Source: Alphaproteobacteria bacterium (GTDB taxonomy: Bacteria; Pseudomonadota; Alphaproteobacteria; Rhizobiales; Xanthobacteraceae). From it: 64,000 bases of DNA. A model generated the notes under the pieces. The model searched no databases and had not been told where the DNA came from. It saw only the letters and a program-made list of their open reading frames with translations. Numbering within the stretch: position 1 is the stretch's first letter; every line of letters begins with the position of its first letter. The stretch spans positions 84,104 to 148,103 of the forward strand of contig VGEP01000010.1 in NCBI GenBank assembly GCA_016869215.1. Reading direction: 5' to 3'. Shown one piece after another: positions 1-8,671 of this stretch. A program made the translations under genes and the position numbers.

Positions 1-746
1 TCGCGGGACAGCACCTGAAGGCCGTCGACCACCTGCCGCACGATTGCGGCCACGTCGATCGGGGTTTCGGGGCGCTGGTGCGCACGCAGCTCGATGCGCG
101 ACAGCGACAGCAGGTCGTCGATCAACCGCGCCATGCGCCAGGACTGCTGCTGCATGATGCCGAGGAAGCGCTCGCGCGCGGCGGGGTCGTCGCGCGCCGG
201 GCCTTGCAGCGTGTCGATGAATCCGGTGATGGCGGCAAGCGGCGTGCGCAATTCGTGGCTGACGTTGGCGACGAAGTCGGCGCGCATCTCTTCGACCCGG
301 TGGATTGGCGTCAGATCGTGCACGGTCATGACCACGATGCCGTCGCGGCCCGAGGGCGTCACCGGCGCGACGAAGGCCTCAAACCAACGCGCCGACGGCA
401 CGCGCAGTGAAAACTCGATGCGCTGCGGCTTGCCGGTCGCGCCGGCGCTGCGGATCGCCTCCACCAGTTCGGGCATACGCAGCGCGAGCGAGGCGGGTTC
501 GCCGCGCCGCAATGCGGGCGCCAGCGCCGCGGCACCGGTGTTGAAGACGACGACGCGGCCGTCGCGGTCCAGCACTGCAACCGGGTCCGGCATGACGGAA
601 ATCGCGGCTTCGAGCAGGGGATAGTCCGCGGGGCCTTGCACCGGCGCTGCCGCGGGCGCAGGAGCACTTACCTCGGCGCGGGTTCCCAGGAACCGCTGCA
701 GCCAGCCACCGCCCCGTCCCGCGCCTGCGTCACCGGCCGCCGCCAT
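1..746 (-). CDS. PhoR-like sensor histidine kinase, 3' end cut by window
   Basis: Read from the ATG at 746 down to base 1, where the window ends, giving about 248 residues. A PAS-like segment spans about residues 42-145. The phosphoacceptor H-box NVSHELRTPL follows with His164, then the rest of the dimerisation helix (MQQQSWRMARLIDDLLSLSR). The ATPase domain lies outside the window. This order and the H-box wording are typical of PhoR, the phosphate-regulon kinase that phosphorylates PhoB. No transmembrane segment is seen in the N-terminus, so this copy looks soluble. The start overlaps the end of the upstream membrane-protein gene by 17 bp, so the two are probably co-transcribed. The PhoR name is inference; the kinase call is firm. 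Confidence 0.85.
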   Translation of the reverse strand, partial: MAAAGDAGAGRGGGWLQRFLGTRAEVSAPAPAAAPVQGPADYPLLEAAISVMPDPVAVLDRDGRVVVFNTGAAALAPALRRGEPASLALRMPELVEAIRSAGATGKPQRIEFSLRVPSARWFEAFVAPVTPSGRDGIVVMTVHDLTPIHRVEEMRADFVANVSHELRTPLAAITGFIDTLQGPARDDPAARERFLGIMQQQSWRMARLIDDLLSLSRIELRAHQRPETPIDVAAIVRQVVDGLQVLSR

Positions 747-1740
747 CGCGCCGCCTTTCTAAGCCGAGCATCAGTTCGCGCAGACCGAGGGTCAGCAGCG
801 CCAGCGCGAACGGAAATAAATAATAGAGCAGCCGGAAGATCAGCAAGCCCGCCAGCAGCTCTTCCCGCTCGTATTGCCACAGCGCGATCAGCATGGCGGC
901 GTCGAACACACCGAGGCCGCCGGGCGAATGGCTGGCGAACCCGAGCAGCGTCGCGGTGACGAACACCACTGCGACGGTGATAAAATCGACCGGCGGGGTG
1001 TTCGGCACCAGCATGTACATCGCCATCGAACAGCACAGCAGATCGACGATGCCGATAAAAATCTGCAGCAGCGTCAGCGGCCCGCCAGGGAGTTGCACCT
1101 GCCAGTTGTCCCGGCCGATCACCCGCGGCGCGGCCCAGACCCAGGCGACGTAGCCCGCGAGCACCGCCAGCGCCGTAACCCCAAGTCCGCGGTTGAACCA
1201 TTCCGGCAACTGGTCGATCGCCGATGCTGCCTCCGGATGGATGATGAAGCCGAGCCCCAGCACCGTGACGTTGCCGAGCCAGAACGTCAGCCCCGCGATG
1301 AAGCAGACCTTGGCCACCTCCACCGCATCGAGCCCCCAGGCCGAATAGACCCGGTAGCGCACCGCGCCGCCGGTGAAGGCGCTGGCGCCGACGTTATGCC
1401 CGACCGAATAGGAGGTGAAGCCGCCGAGCGAGGCGATGTGGTAGGGCACGTCGCCGCGGCCAATGGTCCGCAGGGCGAACAGGTCGTAGAAGGTGAGCGT
1501 GAAATAGCCGGCCGCGACGAACAGCGCGGCGACCATGACATCCTGAATCGAGATGGTCACAACGGCGGCCGCGACCTTGCCAACCTCGATATCGTGGAGC
1601 TTGCGGTACAGCACGAACGCGGCGACGACGATAATGGTGACGCTGAGCAGGAAACCGACCCGGTGCCAACCGACCTTGCTATCGAACGTCCGCGCCGCGG
1701 CGCGCAGCCAATCCATTCTTTGCCCCAGGCCGGTGCTCAT
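730..1740 (-). CDS. YbhN/UPF0104-type integral membrane protein (LPG synthase TM-like)
   Basis: The protein has 336 residues and about eight hydrophobic segments spread over its length, with no soluble catalytic domain. It resembles the transmembrane half of lysylphosphatidylglycerol synthases (YbhN/UPF0104 family): conserved motifs GHNVGASAFTGGAVRYR in the middle and SHSPGGLGVFDAAML near the C-terminus are visible. The C-terminal aminoacyl-transferase domain of true MprF is absent, so lipid aminoacylation cannot be claimed; members of this short form are mostly uncharacterised. The ATG at 1740 was chosen because it gives the family's N-terminus; the open frame continues far upstream but that part is unrelated. 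Its last 17 bases overlap the kinase gene. Confidence 0.85.
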   Translation of the reverse strand: MSTGLGQRMDWLRAAARTFDSKVGWHRVGFLLSVTIIVVAAFVLYRKLHDIEVGKVAAAVVTISIQDVMVAALFVAAGYFTLTFYDLFALRTIGRGDVPYHIASLGGFTSYSVGHNVGASAFTGGAVRYRVYSAWGLDAVEVAKVCFIAGLTFWLGNVTVLGLGFIIHPEAASAIDQLPEWFNRGLGVTALAVLAGYVAWVWAAPRVIGRDNWQVQLPGGPLTLLQIFIGIVDLLCCSMAMYMLVPNTPPVDFITVAVVFVTATLLGFASHSPGGLGVFDAAMLIALWQYEREELLAGLLIFRLLYYLFPFALALLTLGLRELMLGLERRRDGGGR

Positions 1741-1884
1741 CTTTTGTTGGCCGCCTAGTATCAGAACTTCCCAGCGCAAGCGAGGGCACGGGCCCGGCGC
1801 CACATTGCCCAAAGCGGCGGCGGGGCTATGCTTGTGAGGGTCCCGCCCGCCGATCCCATCCTCGACCGAACACCGGAGCCGCCC

Positions 1885-2805
1885 GTGAACGCCCTGACCA
1901 TCGCCCTCGGCAACTACGGACTGACCAAGCCGCTCAAGGACGGGCTGGTCAAGACGGGCCGCTTGCCGCTGTCCTATGCCCCGATCGAGCAGATCGTTCC
2001 CGCCATGCGCCGCATGTGCCGGAACCTGGAATACGACATCTGCGAGATGGCGTTCACGACCTATGTCTGCGCCCGCGGCTACGGCCTGCCGTTCACCGCG
2101 ATCCCCGTGTTCGTGACGCGGAACTTCCATCACTGGGCGATCTTCTACAACACCAAGTCCGGAATCCGCACGCCGAAGGACCTGGAGGGCCGCAAGGTCG
2201 GCGTCAATCGCGGCTACACCGTCACCACCGGGCTGTGGGCGCGCGGCATATTGCAAAGCGAGTACGGCGTGGACCTGAACAAGGTGACCTGGATCCCGAC
2301 CGACGACGAGCACGTGGCCGAGTTCAAGGCGCCGGGCAACGTCGACTACCGCCACCGCGGCAAGGCAATGAAGGATCTGCTGCTCGCAGGCGAGATCGAC
2401 GCCGCGCTCGGCGAGCTCGCGCTCGACACGCCGGAAATCCAGCCGCTGATCCCGAACGCGCGCGATGCGGCCTTCGACTGGTTCCGCCGCACCGGCATCT
2501 ATCCGATCAACCACGGCGTGGTGGTGAAGAACACGCTGCTGAAGGAAATGCCCTGGATCGCGGACGAGCTGATGGCCGCGTTCGAACAGGCCAAGGCGAT
2601 CTACCTGAAGGACATTGCGGGCGCGGCCGGCCTGTCGTCCTGGGACAAGGCGGCGGCGCAGAACGCGGCCGTGGTGGGCGATCCTTTCCCGTTCGGCATC
2701 GAGCAAAATCGCAAGGCGCTGGAAGCGATTACGCGGTTTGCGGCGGACCAGGGGATGGTGCCGCGGAAGTTTACGGTCGAGGAACTCTTCACCGTGCCTG
2801 CGTGA
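1885..2805 (+). CDS. Dihydroxyphthalate decarboxylase-like / NMT1-type solute-binding protein
   Basis: The protein has 306 residues and starts at GTG 1885, preceded by a CCGGAG ribosome-binding site; an in-frame ATG at 1828 has no such site. The sequence (SYAPIEQIVPAM, YDICEMAFTTYVCARGYG, LEGRKVGVNRGYTVTTGLW) matches the periplasmic-binding-fold family that includes 4,5-dihydroxyphthalate decarboxylase and ABC substrate-binding proteins of the NMT1/THI5 type. No signal peptide is seen, so it could be a cytoplasmic enzyme as in the dihydroxyphthalate branch, or a binding protein. No permease or ATPase gene is near. The next gene encodes a distant relative on the same strand, 185 bp downstream. 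Confidence 0.7.
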   Translation: MNALTIALGNYGLTKPLKDGLVKTGRLPLSYAPIEQIVPAMRRMCRNLEYDICEMAFTTYVCARGYGLPFTAIPVFVTRNFHHWAIFYNTKSGIRTPKDLEGRKVGVNRGYTVTTGLWARGILQSEYGVDLNKVTWIPTDDEHVAEFKAPGNVDYRHRGKAMKDLLLAGEIDAALGELALDTPEIQPLIPNARDAAFDWFRRTGIYPINHGVVVKNTLLKEMPWIADELMAAFEQAKAIYLKDIAGAAGLSSWDKAAAQNAAVVGDPFPFGIEQNRKALEAITRFAADQGMVPRKFTVEELFTVPA

Positions 2806-2990
2806 ATGCCGCAGCCGCCCGGAATTGACAGACGTCTGACGATTTGAGACGATTCCACAGACCGGATTGCGCCATTGCGCCCCGGCAACGCCGTGCAGTG
2901 GCGCCATTCGCCCATGACGCACGGGCCAAGAACACTTCAAGAATCATATCGCACGGCACCTGCAACGCGGCTCTAGGGATGGAGAACGCC

Positions 2991-3899
2991 ATGGCCGAAC
3001 TCAAGAAAGTCAAAGCGTCGATGATGAACGCGATTCACGACCTGCCGTTGCTGGTCGCGCGCGACGAGGGCTTCTTCCGCGACGAAGGGCTCGACGTCGA
3101 TATCCTGGTCACGCCCGGCTCGGGCCAGCACAACTCCGACGACCGCGCGCTGAAGGACGACATCTTCAAGCGCGGGCTGGAAGCGACCTACGATCAGGGC
3201 CAGTGCGACCAGTTCCGGATGTGCGAATGGGGCATCATGAAGCGGGCGGTGGAAACGATCCAGCAGAAGGACCTGCGCCCGGCCAAGATCGTCGCGATCG
3301 GTTCGGCGATGTCGAGCTTCGCCATCGTCGTCGATCCGCGTTCCGGTATTTACGAGCCCGAGCAGCTCAAGAACGTTCCGATTTCGGTGAGCCGCTACAA
3401 CGGTTCGCATTTCACCATGCTCAAGATGATGGAAGGCTTCATCAAGCGCGACGAGATCAAGATCGCCAACCACGGCACGCACCGCCAGCGCATGGAGGCG
3501 GTGATGAACGGCCAGGCGAAGGCCGCAAGCCTGCAAGAGCCCTGGATCAGCGTCGCCGAGGCCAAGGGCGCGCGCGTCCTGATCGAGTCGCACTCGACCC
3601 GGAGCGAGGCCGCGGGCGACGAGATGGACGGGCCGACGCTCGCCAAAATGTTCCGCGCCGAGGCGCACGCCGCGGAAGCGATCCAGAAGAACCCGGAGAA
3701 GTACGCGCACTATCTGCTGGACGAGGCCGGCGGCATGATCGGGCTAAGAGATCTCAAGCTGTCGCGCATCCTCAACGCTCCGCCGACGCCCTATACCCGG
3801 GAACGCTTCGACGACAACTACAACTGGACGCTCGGCTGGGGCCTGGTGCCGCCGGGGGCGACCTATGAGAACACGGTCGACAACCGCGCCTGGCAGTAG
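2991..3899 (+). CDS. NMT1/THI5-like solute-binding protein
   Basis: The protein has 302 residues. The start at ATG 2991 has GGAGAACGCC just upstream, which favours it over the ATG at 2979. The N-terminus (NAIHDLPLLVARDEGFFRDE) is the usual opening of NMT1/THI5/SsuA-type binding proteins, where a ligand-binding two-lobed fold begins with the 'arrives near an active protein, large downstream lobe' pattern. There is no recognisable signal peptide. No ABC permease or ATPase is adjacent. A strong terminator hairpin lies just after the stop, so the unit ends here before the MarR gene. Ligand unknown. Confidence 0.75.
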   Translation: MAELKKVKASMMNAIHDLPLLVARDEGFFRDEGLDVDILVTPGSGQHNSDDRALKDDIFKRGLEATYDQGQCDQFRMCEWGIMKRAVETIQQKDLRPAKIVAIGSAMSSFAIVVDPRSGIYEPEQLKNVPISVSRYNGSHFTMLKMMEGFIKRDEIKIANHGTHRQRMEAVMNGQAKAASLQEPWISVAEAKGARVLIESHSTRSEAAGDEMDGPTLAKMFRAEAHAAEAIQKNPEKYAHYLLDEAGGMIGLRDLKLSRILNAPPTPYTRERFDDNYNWTLGWGLVPPGATYENTVDNRAWQ

Positions 3900-3923
3900 C
3901 CGGCAACTTGGCCCGACGGAGCG

Positions 3924-3957
3924 CGGCGCCGGTCCCGAACCGGCGCCGTTTGCTTTT
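3924..3957 (+). terminator. Rho-independent terminator
   Basis: A perfect 10-bp stem (CGGCGCCGGT, loop CCCGA, ACCGGCGCCG) begins 25 bases after the stop of the binding-protein gene and is followed by a T-rich run, GTTTGCTTTT. It separates that gene from the MarR regulator downstream. Confidence 0.8.
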
Positions 3958-3994
3958 CGGCCGCGGCGTTCTTATGCGTGGTGCGGGGGTGCAA

Positions 3995-4516
3995 ATGAAA
4001 AGGCCGCGCAAGGCCACACCGGATTTGCCGCTGGACGCGCTTTACCGCCGCCCGGGCTTCATGCTGCGGCGGGCGCACCAGATCGCGGTCGCGCTGTTCC
4101 TGGAGGAGACCGGCGCGCTGCGCGTCACCACCACGCAGTTCGGCATTCTGCACCTGCTGAAGCACCAGCCCGGCCTCGACCAGATTTCGGTCGCCAAGCT
4201 TCTCGGCCTCGACCGCTCGACGACCGGCATGGTGCTCAAGAGCCTGGAGGCGCGCGGCCTGATCGGCCGTAGCGTCGGCATGCACGACCGCAGGAAGCGC
4301 ACGCTCGCACTGACGCGCGACGGCGAGCACATGCTGGCGCGGCTGAAGGCCCCGGCCAGCCGCGTGATCGGGCGGCAACTGGCTGCGTTTGCGCCGCGCG
4401 AGCGTAAACTGTTCCTGCAGATGCTGGAAAAGTTCGTGCGCGCATTCAACGAATCGACGCGCGTGCCGCTGGAGGCGCATCGGGTGGCGAAACGCAAGGG
4501 CCGGGGTAAAGACTGA
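3995..4516 (+). CDS. MarR-family transcriptional regulator
   Basis: The protein has 173 residues and is a single winged helix-turn-helix domain: helix-turn-helix at about residues 58-85 (ISVAKLLGLDRSTTGMVLKS) and a wing with the family's basic DRRKRTLALTRDG motif. MarR dimers usually repress aromatic-catabolic or efflux genes and release DNA on binding a phenolic ligand. The ATG at 3995 follows a G-rich GCGGGGGT; an ATG at 3974 is possible. It sits between the binding-protein pair and a divergent deacetylase, either of which could be its target. Ligand and operator are not evident. Confidence 0.88.
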   Translation: MKRPRKATPDLPLDALYRRPGFMLRRAHQIAVALFLEETGALRVTTTQFGILHLLKHQPGLDQISVAKLLGLDRSTTGMVLKSLEARGLIGRSVGMHDRRKRTLALTRDGEHMLARLKAPASRVIGRQLAAFAPRERKLFLQMLEKFVRAFNESTRVPLEAHRVAKRKGRGKD

Positions 4517-4559
4517 CCGGTTCGCCGCCCTGCGTCGGAAACGGAACGGACGGGCGTTT

Positions 4560-5477
4560 CTATCCGATATGGCTCTTATGATTTTGCAGGTACCAGTCCG
4601 CGATCTCCTCCCGCGTTGCCCACCACACGCCATCGAAGCCCTTGGCGTAGTCGAGAAACTGCCGCAGCGCGCGGGCGCGGAACGCGCGGCCGACGATGTG
4701 CGGGTGCAGGCCGACGCTCATGATGCGCCCGCTTCTCTCGCCCGCGCGATAGAGCTCGTCGAACTCGTCCTTGAACAGGCCGAAAGCCTCGTCGGCGGTC
4801 AGGTTCCTTCGCAGGAACATGCCGATGTCGTTGACTTCCTGGGTGTAGGGAATCGACACCAGCGGCCCGTGTGCGGTCTTGATCAGATACGGCTGCTCGT
4901 CGTTCATATAGTCGCAGTGATAGGTCAGCCCCAATTCCTTGCAGATGTCGGAGGTGTTGACCGTGCAGCGCAATGACGACGACAGCCAGCCCTTCGGGCG
5001 GCGGCCCGCGGTTCGCTCGATCGCGTCGAGCACGCCCTCGATCACCGCGCGCTCCTTGGCGCGGTCGTCGCGGTACTCAATCATGAACTCGGTCTGGATG
5101 TGGTTGTGCGCGATCAGCTCGTAGCCGCGCTGCGCCGCGGCGACCACGATCTGCGGCAGGCGTTCGCACAGGATGCCGTTGACCGTGCAGCTCGCGGGCA
5201 CCCTGGCGTCATCGAAAATGTCGTAGAGCCGCCAGATACCGGCGCGGTGGCCGTACTCGCGCCATGAGTGGTTGTTGAAGTCGGGAATGCGCGCGGGCAG
5301 CAGCCGCTCGTTGATCGACGGGCCGCCGGGGAAGTACGGCCCGTCGCGGTCCTGGGTCAGCTCCCAGTATTCGAGGTTGAGCGTGACCATCAGCGCGAGC
5401 CGCTTGCCGTTCGGCCATTTCAGCGGCTTGCGATCCGGCATCGGAACGTAGTCGTAGAGCAGACTGGTGTCCTGCAT
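4560..5477 (-). CDS. Polysaccharide deacetylase/PuuE-like hydrolase
   Basis: The protein has 305 residues with a CE4/NodB-type barrel of the PuuE (allantoinase-like) branch. The usual NodB first motif with two aspartates is replaced by NLEYWEL, and the metal-histidine motif reads AHNHIQTE. These changes are typical of PuuE-like proteins, which act on C-N bonds of small amides or ureides rather than on chitin. The ATG at 5477 has GGAGGG upstream. A paralogue lies at 23896-24789. There is no signal peptide, so it is probably cytoplasmic. The substrate is unknown; the allantoinase name should not be transferred. Confidence 0.8.
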   Translation of the reverse strand: MQDTSLLYDYVPMPDRKPLKWPNGKRLALMVTLNLEYWELTQDRDGPYFPGGPSINERLLPARIPDFNNHSWREYGHRAGIWRLYDIFDDARVPASCTVNGILCERLPQIVVAAAQRGYELIAHNHIQTEFMIEYRDDRAKERAVIEGVLDAIERTAGRRPKGWLSSSLRCTVNTSDICKELGLTYHCDYMNDEQPYLIKTAHGPLVSIPYTQEVNDIGMFLRRNLTADEAFGLFKDEFDELYRAGERSGRIMSVGLHPHIVGRAFRARALRQFLDYAKGFDGVWWATREEIADWYLQNHKSHIG

Positions 5478-5618
5478 TGAGTTCCCTCCGCGGCCGCTCA
5501 AACTCCTTCTTGCCGGTTGGACGGCCCGTCCCCCACCTGCCGCCGCAACCGGCGGTCTGCTAACATTCGGCCCAACAGCCTGCCCAAGCAAGACAGGCAT
5601 TGCACTGGGGAGAGCACA

Positions 5619-6641
5619 ATGGACATCGAACATGGCATTGCACGGCGAGCTGTCCTCATGAGTGCGGGAGCGGGGATCGGCGCCGGACTGGCCGGCGGCC
5701 TGTCGCAGGCCGCAACACCCGCGGCGGCGGCCGGCGGCGAAATCTGGAGCAAGGAATACTGGGCGCAGAAGGGCGCGGTGAAGCTCAGCCTGTGGCGCAA
5801 GCGCATCGGCGCGCCGAAGGCCGGCGAGATGCCGCGGCCGGTGCTGTTCCTGGTGCACGGCTCGTCGAATTCCGCGCGCACGTCGTTCGACCTTCCAGTG
5901 CCCGGCAGCAGCATCGACTATTCGGCGATGAACCTGTTCGCGCGCGAAGGCTACGACGTCTGGACCATGGACCACGACGGCTACGGCTTCTCCGGCTCGT
6001 CCGGCAACAGCTCCGATATCGCCAGCGGCGTCGAGGACCTCAAGGCCGCGATTCCCGTGGTGCTGAAGGAGACCGGCCGGAGCAAGGTGCACATGTACGG
6101 CCCGTCGTCGGGCGCGATCCGCGCCGGCGCCTATGCGCAGGCCGAGCCCGACCGCGTCGACCGGCTGGTGCTCGCCGCCTTCACCTACAAGGGCAAGGAC
6201 TCGGTGGAGATGGACCGGCGGCGCAAACGCATCGAGCAGCTTCGCTCGAGCAACCGCAGGAAGCGCGACGCCACCATGGTCCGCTCGATCTTCACCCGCG
6301 ACGGCCACGCCGAAGGCTACGAACCCGCACTGATCGAGGCGATCATCGCCGCCGAAACGAAGCACGGCGACAGCGTGCCGAGCGGCACCTACATCGACAT
6401 GGCGGTCAACCTGCCGCTGGTCGATCCGACGAAGGTGAAGTCGCCCGTCCTGATGCTGCGCGGCGAGCGCGACGGCAACTCGACCAACGAGGACCTGCTC
6501 GACTTCTACCGGCAGCTTCCGAACGGCGACCGCCAGTTCGTGATCCTGCCGAACACCGCGCACAGCCTCGGCTGGAGCAAGAACCGGCACCTGTTGTGGT
6601 ACGCGGTGAAGAACTTCATCGGCGCACCGGCGGCGGTGTAG
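5619..6641 (+). CDS. Exported alpha/beta hydrolase
   Basis: The protein has 340 residues. The N-terminus carries an Arg-Arg pair (ARRAVLMSAGAGIGAGLAGG) followed by a hydrophobic stretch and an alanine-rich cleavage region, consistent with a Tat or Sec signal. The hydrolase core has HGSSN (oxyanion region, about residue 80), the nucleophile elbow GPSSG with Ser163, an acid in LRGERDGN and the base histidine in NTAHSLG. GGGGAGAG precedes the ATG at 5619. It is divergent from the deacetylase gene. It is probably a periplasmic esterase or lactonase; the substrate is unknown. Confidence 0.8.
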   Translation: MDIEHGIARRAVLMSAGAGIGAGLAGGLSQAATPAAAAGGEIWSKEYWAQKGAVKLSLWRKRIGAPKAGEMPRPVLFLVHGSSNSARTSFDLPVPGSSIDYSAMNLFAREGYDVWTMDHDGYGFSGSSGNSSDIASGVEDLKAAIPVVLKETGRSKVHMYGPSSGAIRAGAYAQAEPDRVDRLVLAAFTYKGKDSVEMDRRRKRIEQLRSSNRRKRDATMVRSIFTRDGHAEGYEPALIEAIIAAETKHGDSVPSGTYIDMAVNLPLVDPTKVKSPVLMLRGERDGNSTNEDLLDFYRQLPNGDRQFVILPNTAHSLGWSKNRHLLWYAVKNFIGAPAAV

Positions 6642-6684
6642 GCGAAGCATTCGCACATAGCGCTGTGTATCGCGACCGTCGTTG

Positions 6685-6713
6685 TTGCGCCCTTTCCCCT
6701 TGAGAGAGAGGGA
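6685..6713. repeat. Degenerate copy of CCCTCTCCC palindromic repeat
   Basis: CCCTTTCCCCTTGAGAGAGAGGG resembles one arm of the repeat found at 16731-16880 and 44287-44438. It lies between two convergent genes. Confidence 0.55.
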
Positions 6714-6743
6714 GCGGCCGCGCAGGCCGCCACTCGCGGCCGC

Positions 6744-7634
6744 TCAGTTTCGCGCCGAAAAAAACGCGCGCAATTCGGCGTAAGTCTCCTCCGGCGCTTC
6801 TTCCGACAGATAGTGCCCGCAGGGAAGCGCCTTCATGCCGGCGATGTTTCTCGCGTACTTCGGCCAAACCTCCGCCGGCCGCTGGTGCTTGCCGACCGAA
6901 CCGGTCGCGCCCCACAGGATCAGCGCGGGACATTCGATGCGCTTGCCGGCGGCGAAGTCGGCGGTGTCCATCTGTAGATCGACGCTTGCCGTTGCGCGGT
7001 AGTCCTCGCACATGGCGCGCACGGTTTCGGGGTTGCGGAAGCAGCGCTTGTACTCCTCCAGCGCCTCACGCCCGAAAAAGCTCAGGCCCTTCTCGGTCTT
7101 GGCGAGCTTCTTGGTAATGAAGAAATCCGGATCGGCGCTCATCAGCCGTTCCGGCATCGGTGCGGGCTGGATCATGAAGAACCAGTGATAGGCGTAGGTC
7201 GCCCATGCCTGCGTGATGTTGTTGAACAGATGGTGCTGCGGGACGATGTCGAGGATCGCCGCACGCTCAACCTTGTCCGGATGATCGAGACACATGCGGT
7301 GCACCACACGCGCGCCGCGGTCGTGGCCCGCCACCATGAATTTGCCGAAGCCGAGCGCAGCCATCACCTCGACCTGGTCCTGTGCCATGGCGCGGAACGA
7401 ATAGCTCTCGTGGTTCGGCGTGCTGGGCGGCTTCTCCGAGTCGCCGTAGCCGCGCAGGTCGGTCGCGACCACGGTGAAATCCTGCGCCAGCCGCGGCGCG
7501 AACTTGTGCCACGACAGATGCGTGAACGGATTGCCGTGCAGCAGCAGCACCGGCGGGCCTTTGCCGCCGTGCGCCGCAACGATACGCGCGCCGGAGGTCT
7601 CGATCTCGGTGCGGGTGAAACCTTCCATCGTCAT
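6744..7634 (-). CDS. Haloacetate (fluoroacetate) dehalogenase-like alpha/beta hydrolase
   Basis: The protein has 296 residues and an alpha/beta fold with an Asp nucleophile: GHDRGAR places Asp105, with Arg106 and Arg109 positioned to hold a carboxylate, as in fluoroacetate dehalogenases. Asp129 (LDIVP) and His274 (CGHYLSEE) complete the triad. His150-Trp151 and Tyr212 align with the fluoride-binding His/Trp/Tyr of the Rhodopseudomonas enzyme (His155, Trp156, Tyr219, from memory). The loop that carries Trp185 there is shorter here and lacks Trp. It is the last gene of a leftward unit with ubiD, a CMD-like gene and a Bug receptor. Epoxide hydrolase relatives are the main alternative. Confidence 0.78.
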   Translation of the reverse strand: MTMEGFTRTEIETSGARIVAAHGGKGPPVLLLHGNPFTHLSWHKFAPRLAQDFTVVATDLRGYGDSEKPPSTPNHESYSFRAMAQDQVEVMAALGFGKFMVAGHDRGARVVHRMCLDHPDKVERAAILDIVPQHHLFNNITQAWATYAYHWFFMIQPAPMPERLMSADPDFFITKKLAKTEKGLSFFGREALEEYKRCFRNPETVRAMCEDYRATASVDLQMDTADFAAGKRIECPALILWGATGSVGKHQRPAEVWPKYARNIAGMKALPCGHYLSEEAPEETYAELRAFFSARN

Positions 7635-7666
7635 TCACAAAACTCCAAGGTGTGCGGAAAAGGCGG

Positions 7667-8644
7667 TTATTGGCTCGCCGCGAGGCCCGCGCGGCGAACG
7701 ATAGCGCTCCAGCGCTCGATCTCGGCTTTGACGAACGTCTGCAATTCCTCCGGACTCCCCGTCACCTGCGGCCCCATGCCCCGACGGTTGAGCTCCGCGC
7801 GCACGGTGGCATCGCTGAAGATCGACTGGACCTCGCGGTTCAACAGCGCCACGACCTGCGGCGGCGTCTGGCCCGGAGCGACCAGCATCTGCCACGACGC
7901 CGATTCGAAGCCGGGAACGCCGGCTTCCGCCACGGTCGGGATATCCGGCGCGGCCTCGACCCGCTTTGTGGTGGTGACAGCGAGCGCGCGGACCTTGCCC
8001 TGGCGGATCATCGGCAAAGTCGACGTCGAGTCGCCGAACAGCACCTGAATGTGCCCTGCCAGCAGGTCGTTCATCGCCGGCGGCGTCGCCTTGTAGGGGA
8101 CATGCGTCATGCTGGTGCCGGTGAGGCTTTGCAGCAGCTCCGTGCTGAGATGGTGCATGGAGCCCGGCCCGCTCGATCCGTAGTTCAATTCCTTCGGCTT
8201 CGTCTTGGCGAGCGCGATCAACTCGGCGACCGACTTGGCCGGGAACGACGGCTCCACCACCAGGAAAAACGGCGACGACGTCAGCACCGCGACCGGGACG
8301 AGGTCCTTCAGCGGCTCGTAGGCGAGCGACTTCAGCATGGTGACGTTGATCGCCATGGTGGTGCTGGTCGCCTGCATCAGCGTGTGGCCGTCGGGCGCGG
8401 CACGCACCACGGCCATCGCCGCAATGGTGGTGCCGGCGCCCGGCCGGTTCTCGACGATGAACGGCTGTCCCAGCCGGCGCTCCAGGTGCTGCGCCACAAG
8501 CCGCGCCAGCAGGTCCGATCCGCCGCCGGCCGCAAACGGAACCACGATCGTCACCGGGCGCGCCGGGTAGGACTGCGCATGCGCAGCAGCGACTGCCGCG
8601 GCAAGACCCATGGCCGCCACCGCCATTCGCGTCAGCACTTGCAT
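7667..8644 (-). CDS. Bug/TctC-family periplasmic solute receptor
   Basis: The protein has 325 residues with a Sec signal ending at AHAQS, then the family's opening YPARPVTIVVPFAAGGGSD. Further typical motifs are VENRPGAG, APDGHTL, HVPYK and the TVAEAGVPGFE segment near residue 240. These receptors bind carboxylates in the periplasm for tripartite tricarboxylate transporters. No tctA or tctB gene is in the window. It is 32 bp upstream of the dehalogenase-like gene and 27 bp after the CMD-like gene, so it may feed that pathway with its substrate. Confidence 0.92.
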   Translation of the reverse strand: MQVLTRMAVAAMGLAAAVAAAHAQSYPARPVTIVVPFAAGGGSDLLARLVAQHLERRLGQPFIVENRPGAGTTIAAMAVVRAAPDGHTLMQATSTTMAINVTMLKSLAYEPLKDLVPVAVLTSSPFFLVVEPSFPAKSVAELIALAKTKPKELNYGSSGPGSMHHLSTELLQSLTGTSMTHVPYKATPPAMNDLLAGHIQVLFGDSTSTLPMIRQGKVRALAVTTTKRVEAAPDIPTVAEAGVPGFESASWQMLVAPGQTPPQVVALLNREVQSIFSDATVRAELNRRGMGPQVTGSPEELQTFVKAEIERWSAIVRRAGLAASQ

Positions 8645-8671
8645 GCCGTCCTCCTCGACAAAGCCGGCGCA

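Noticed and set aside
1741..2940. Extension of the YbhN-type frame upstream to 2940
   Set aside because: The extra residues lie opposite the binding-protein gene at 1885 and are not homologous to the membrane family; the ATG at 1740 is the real start.
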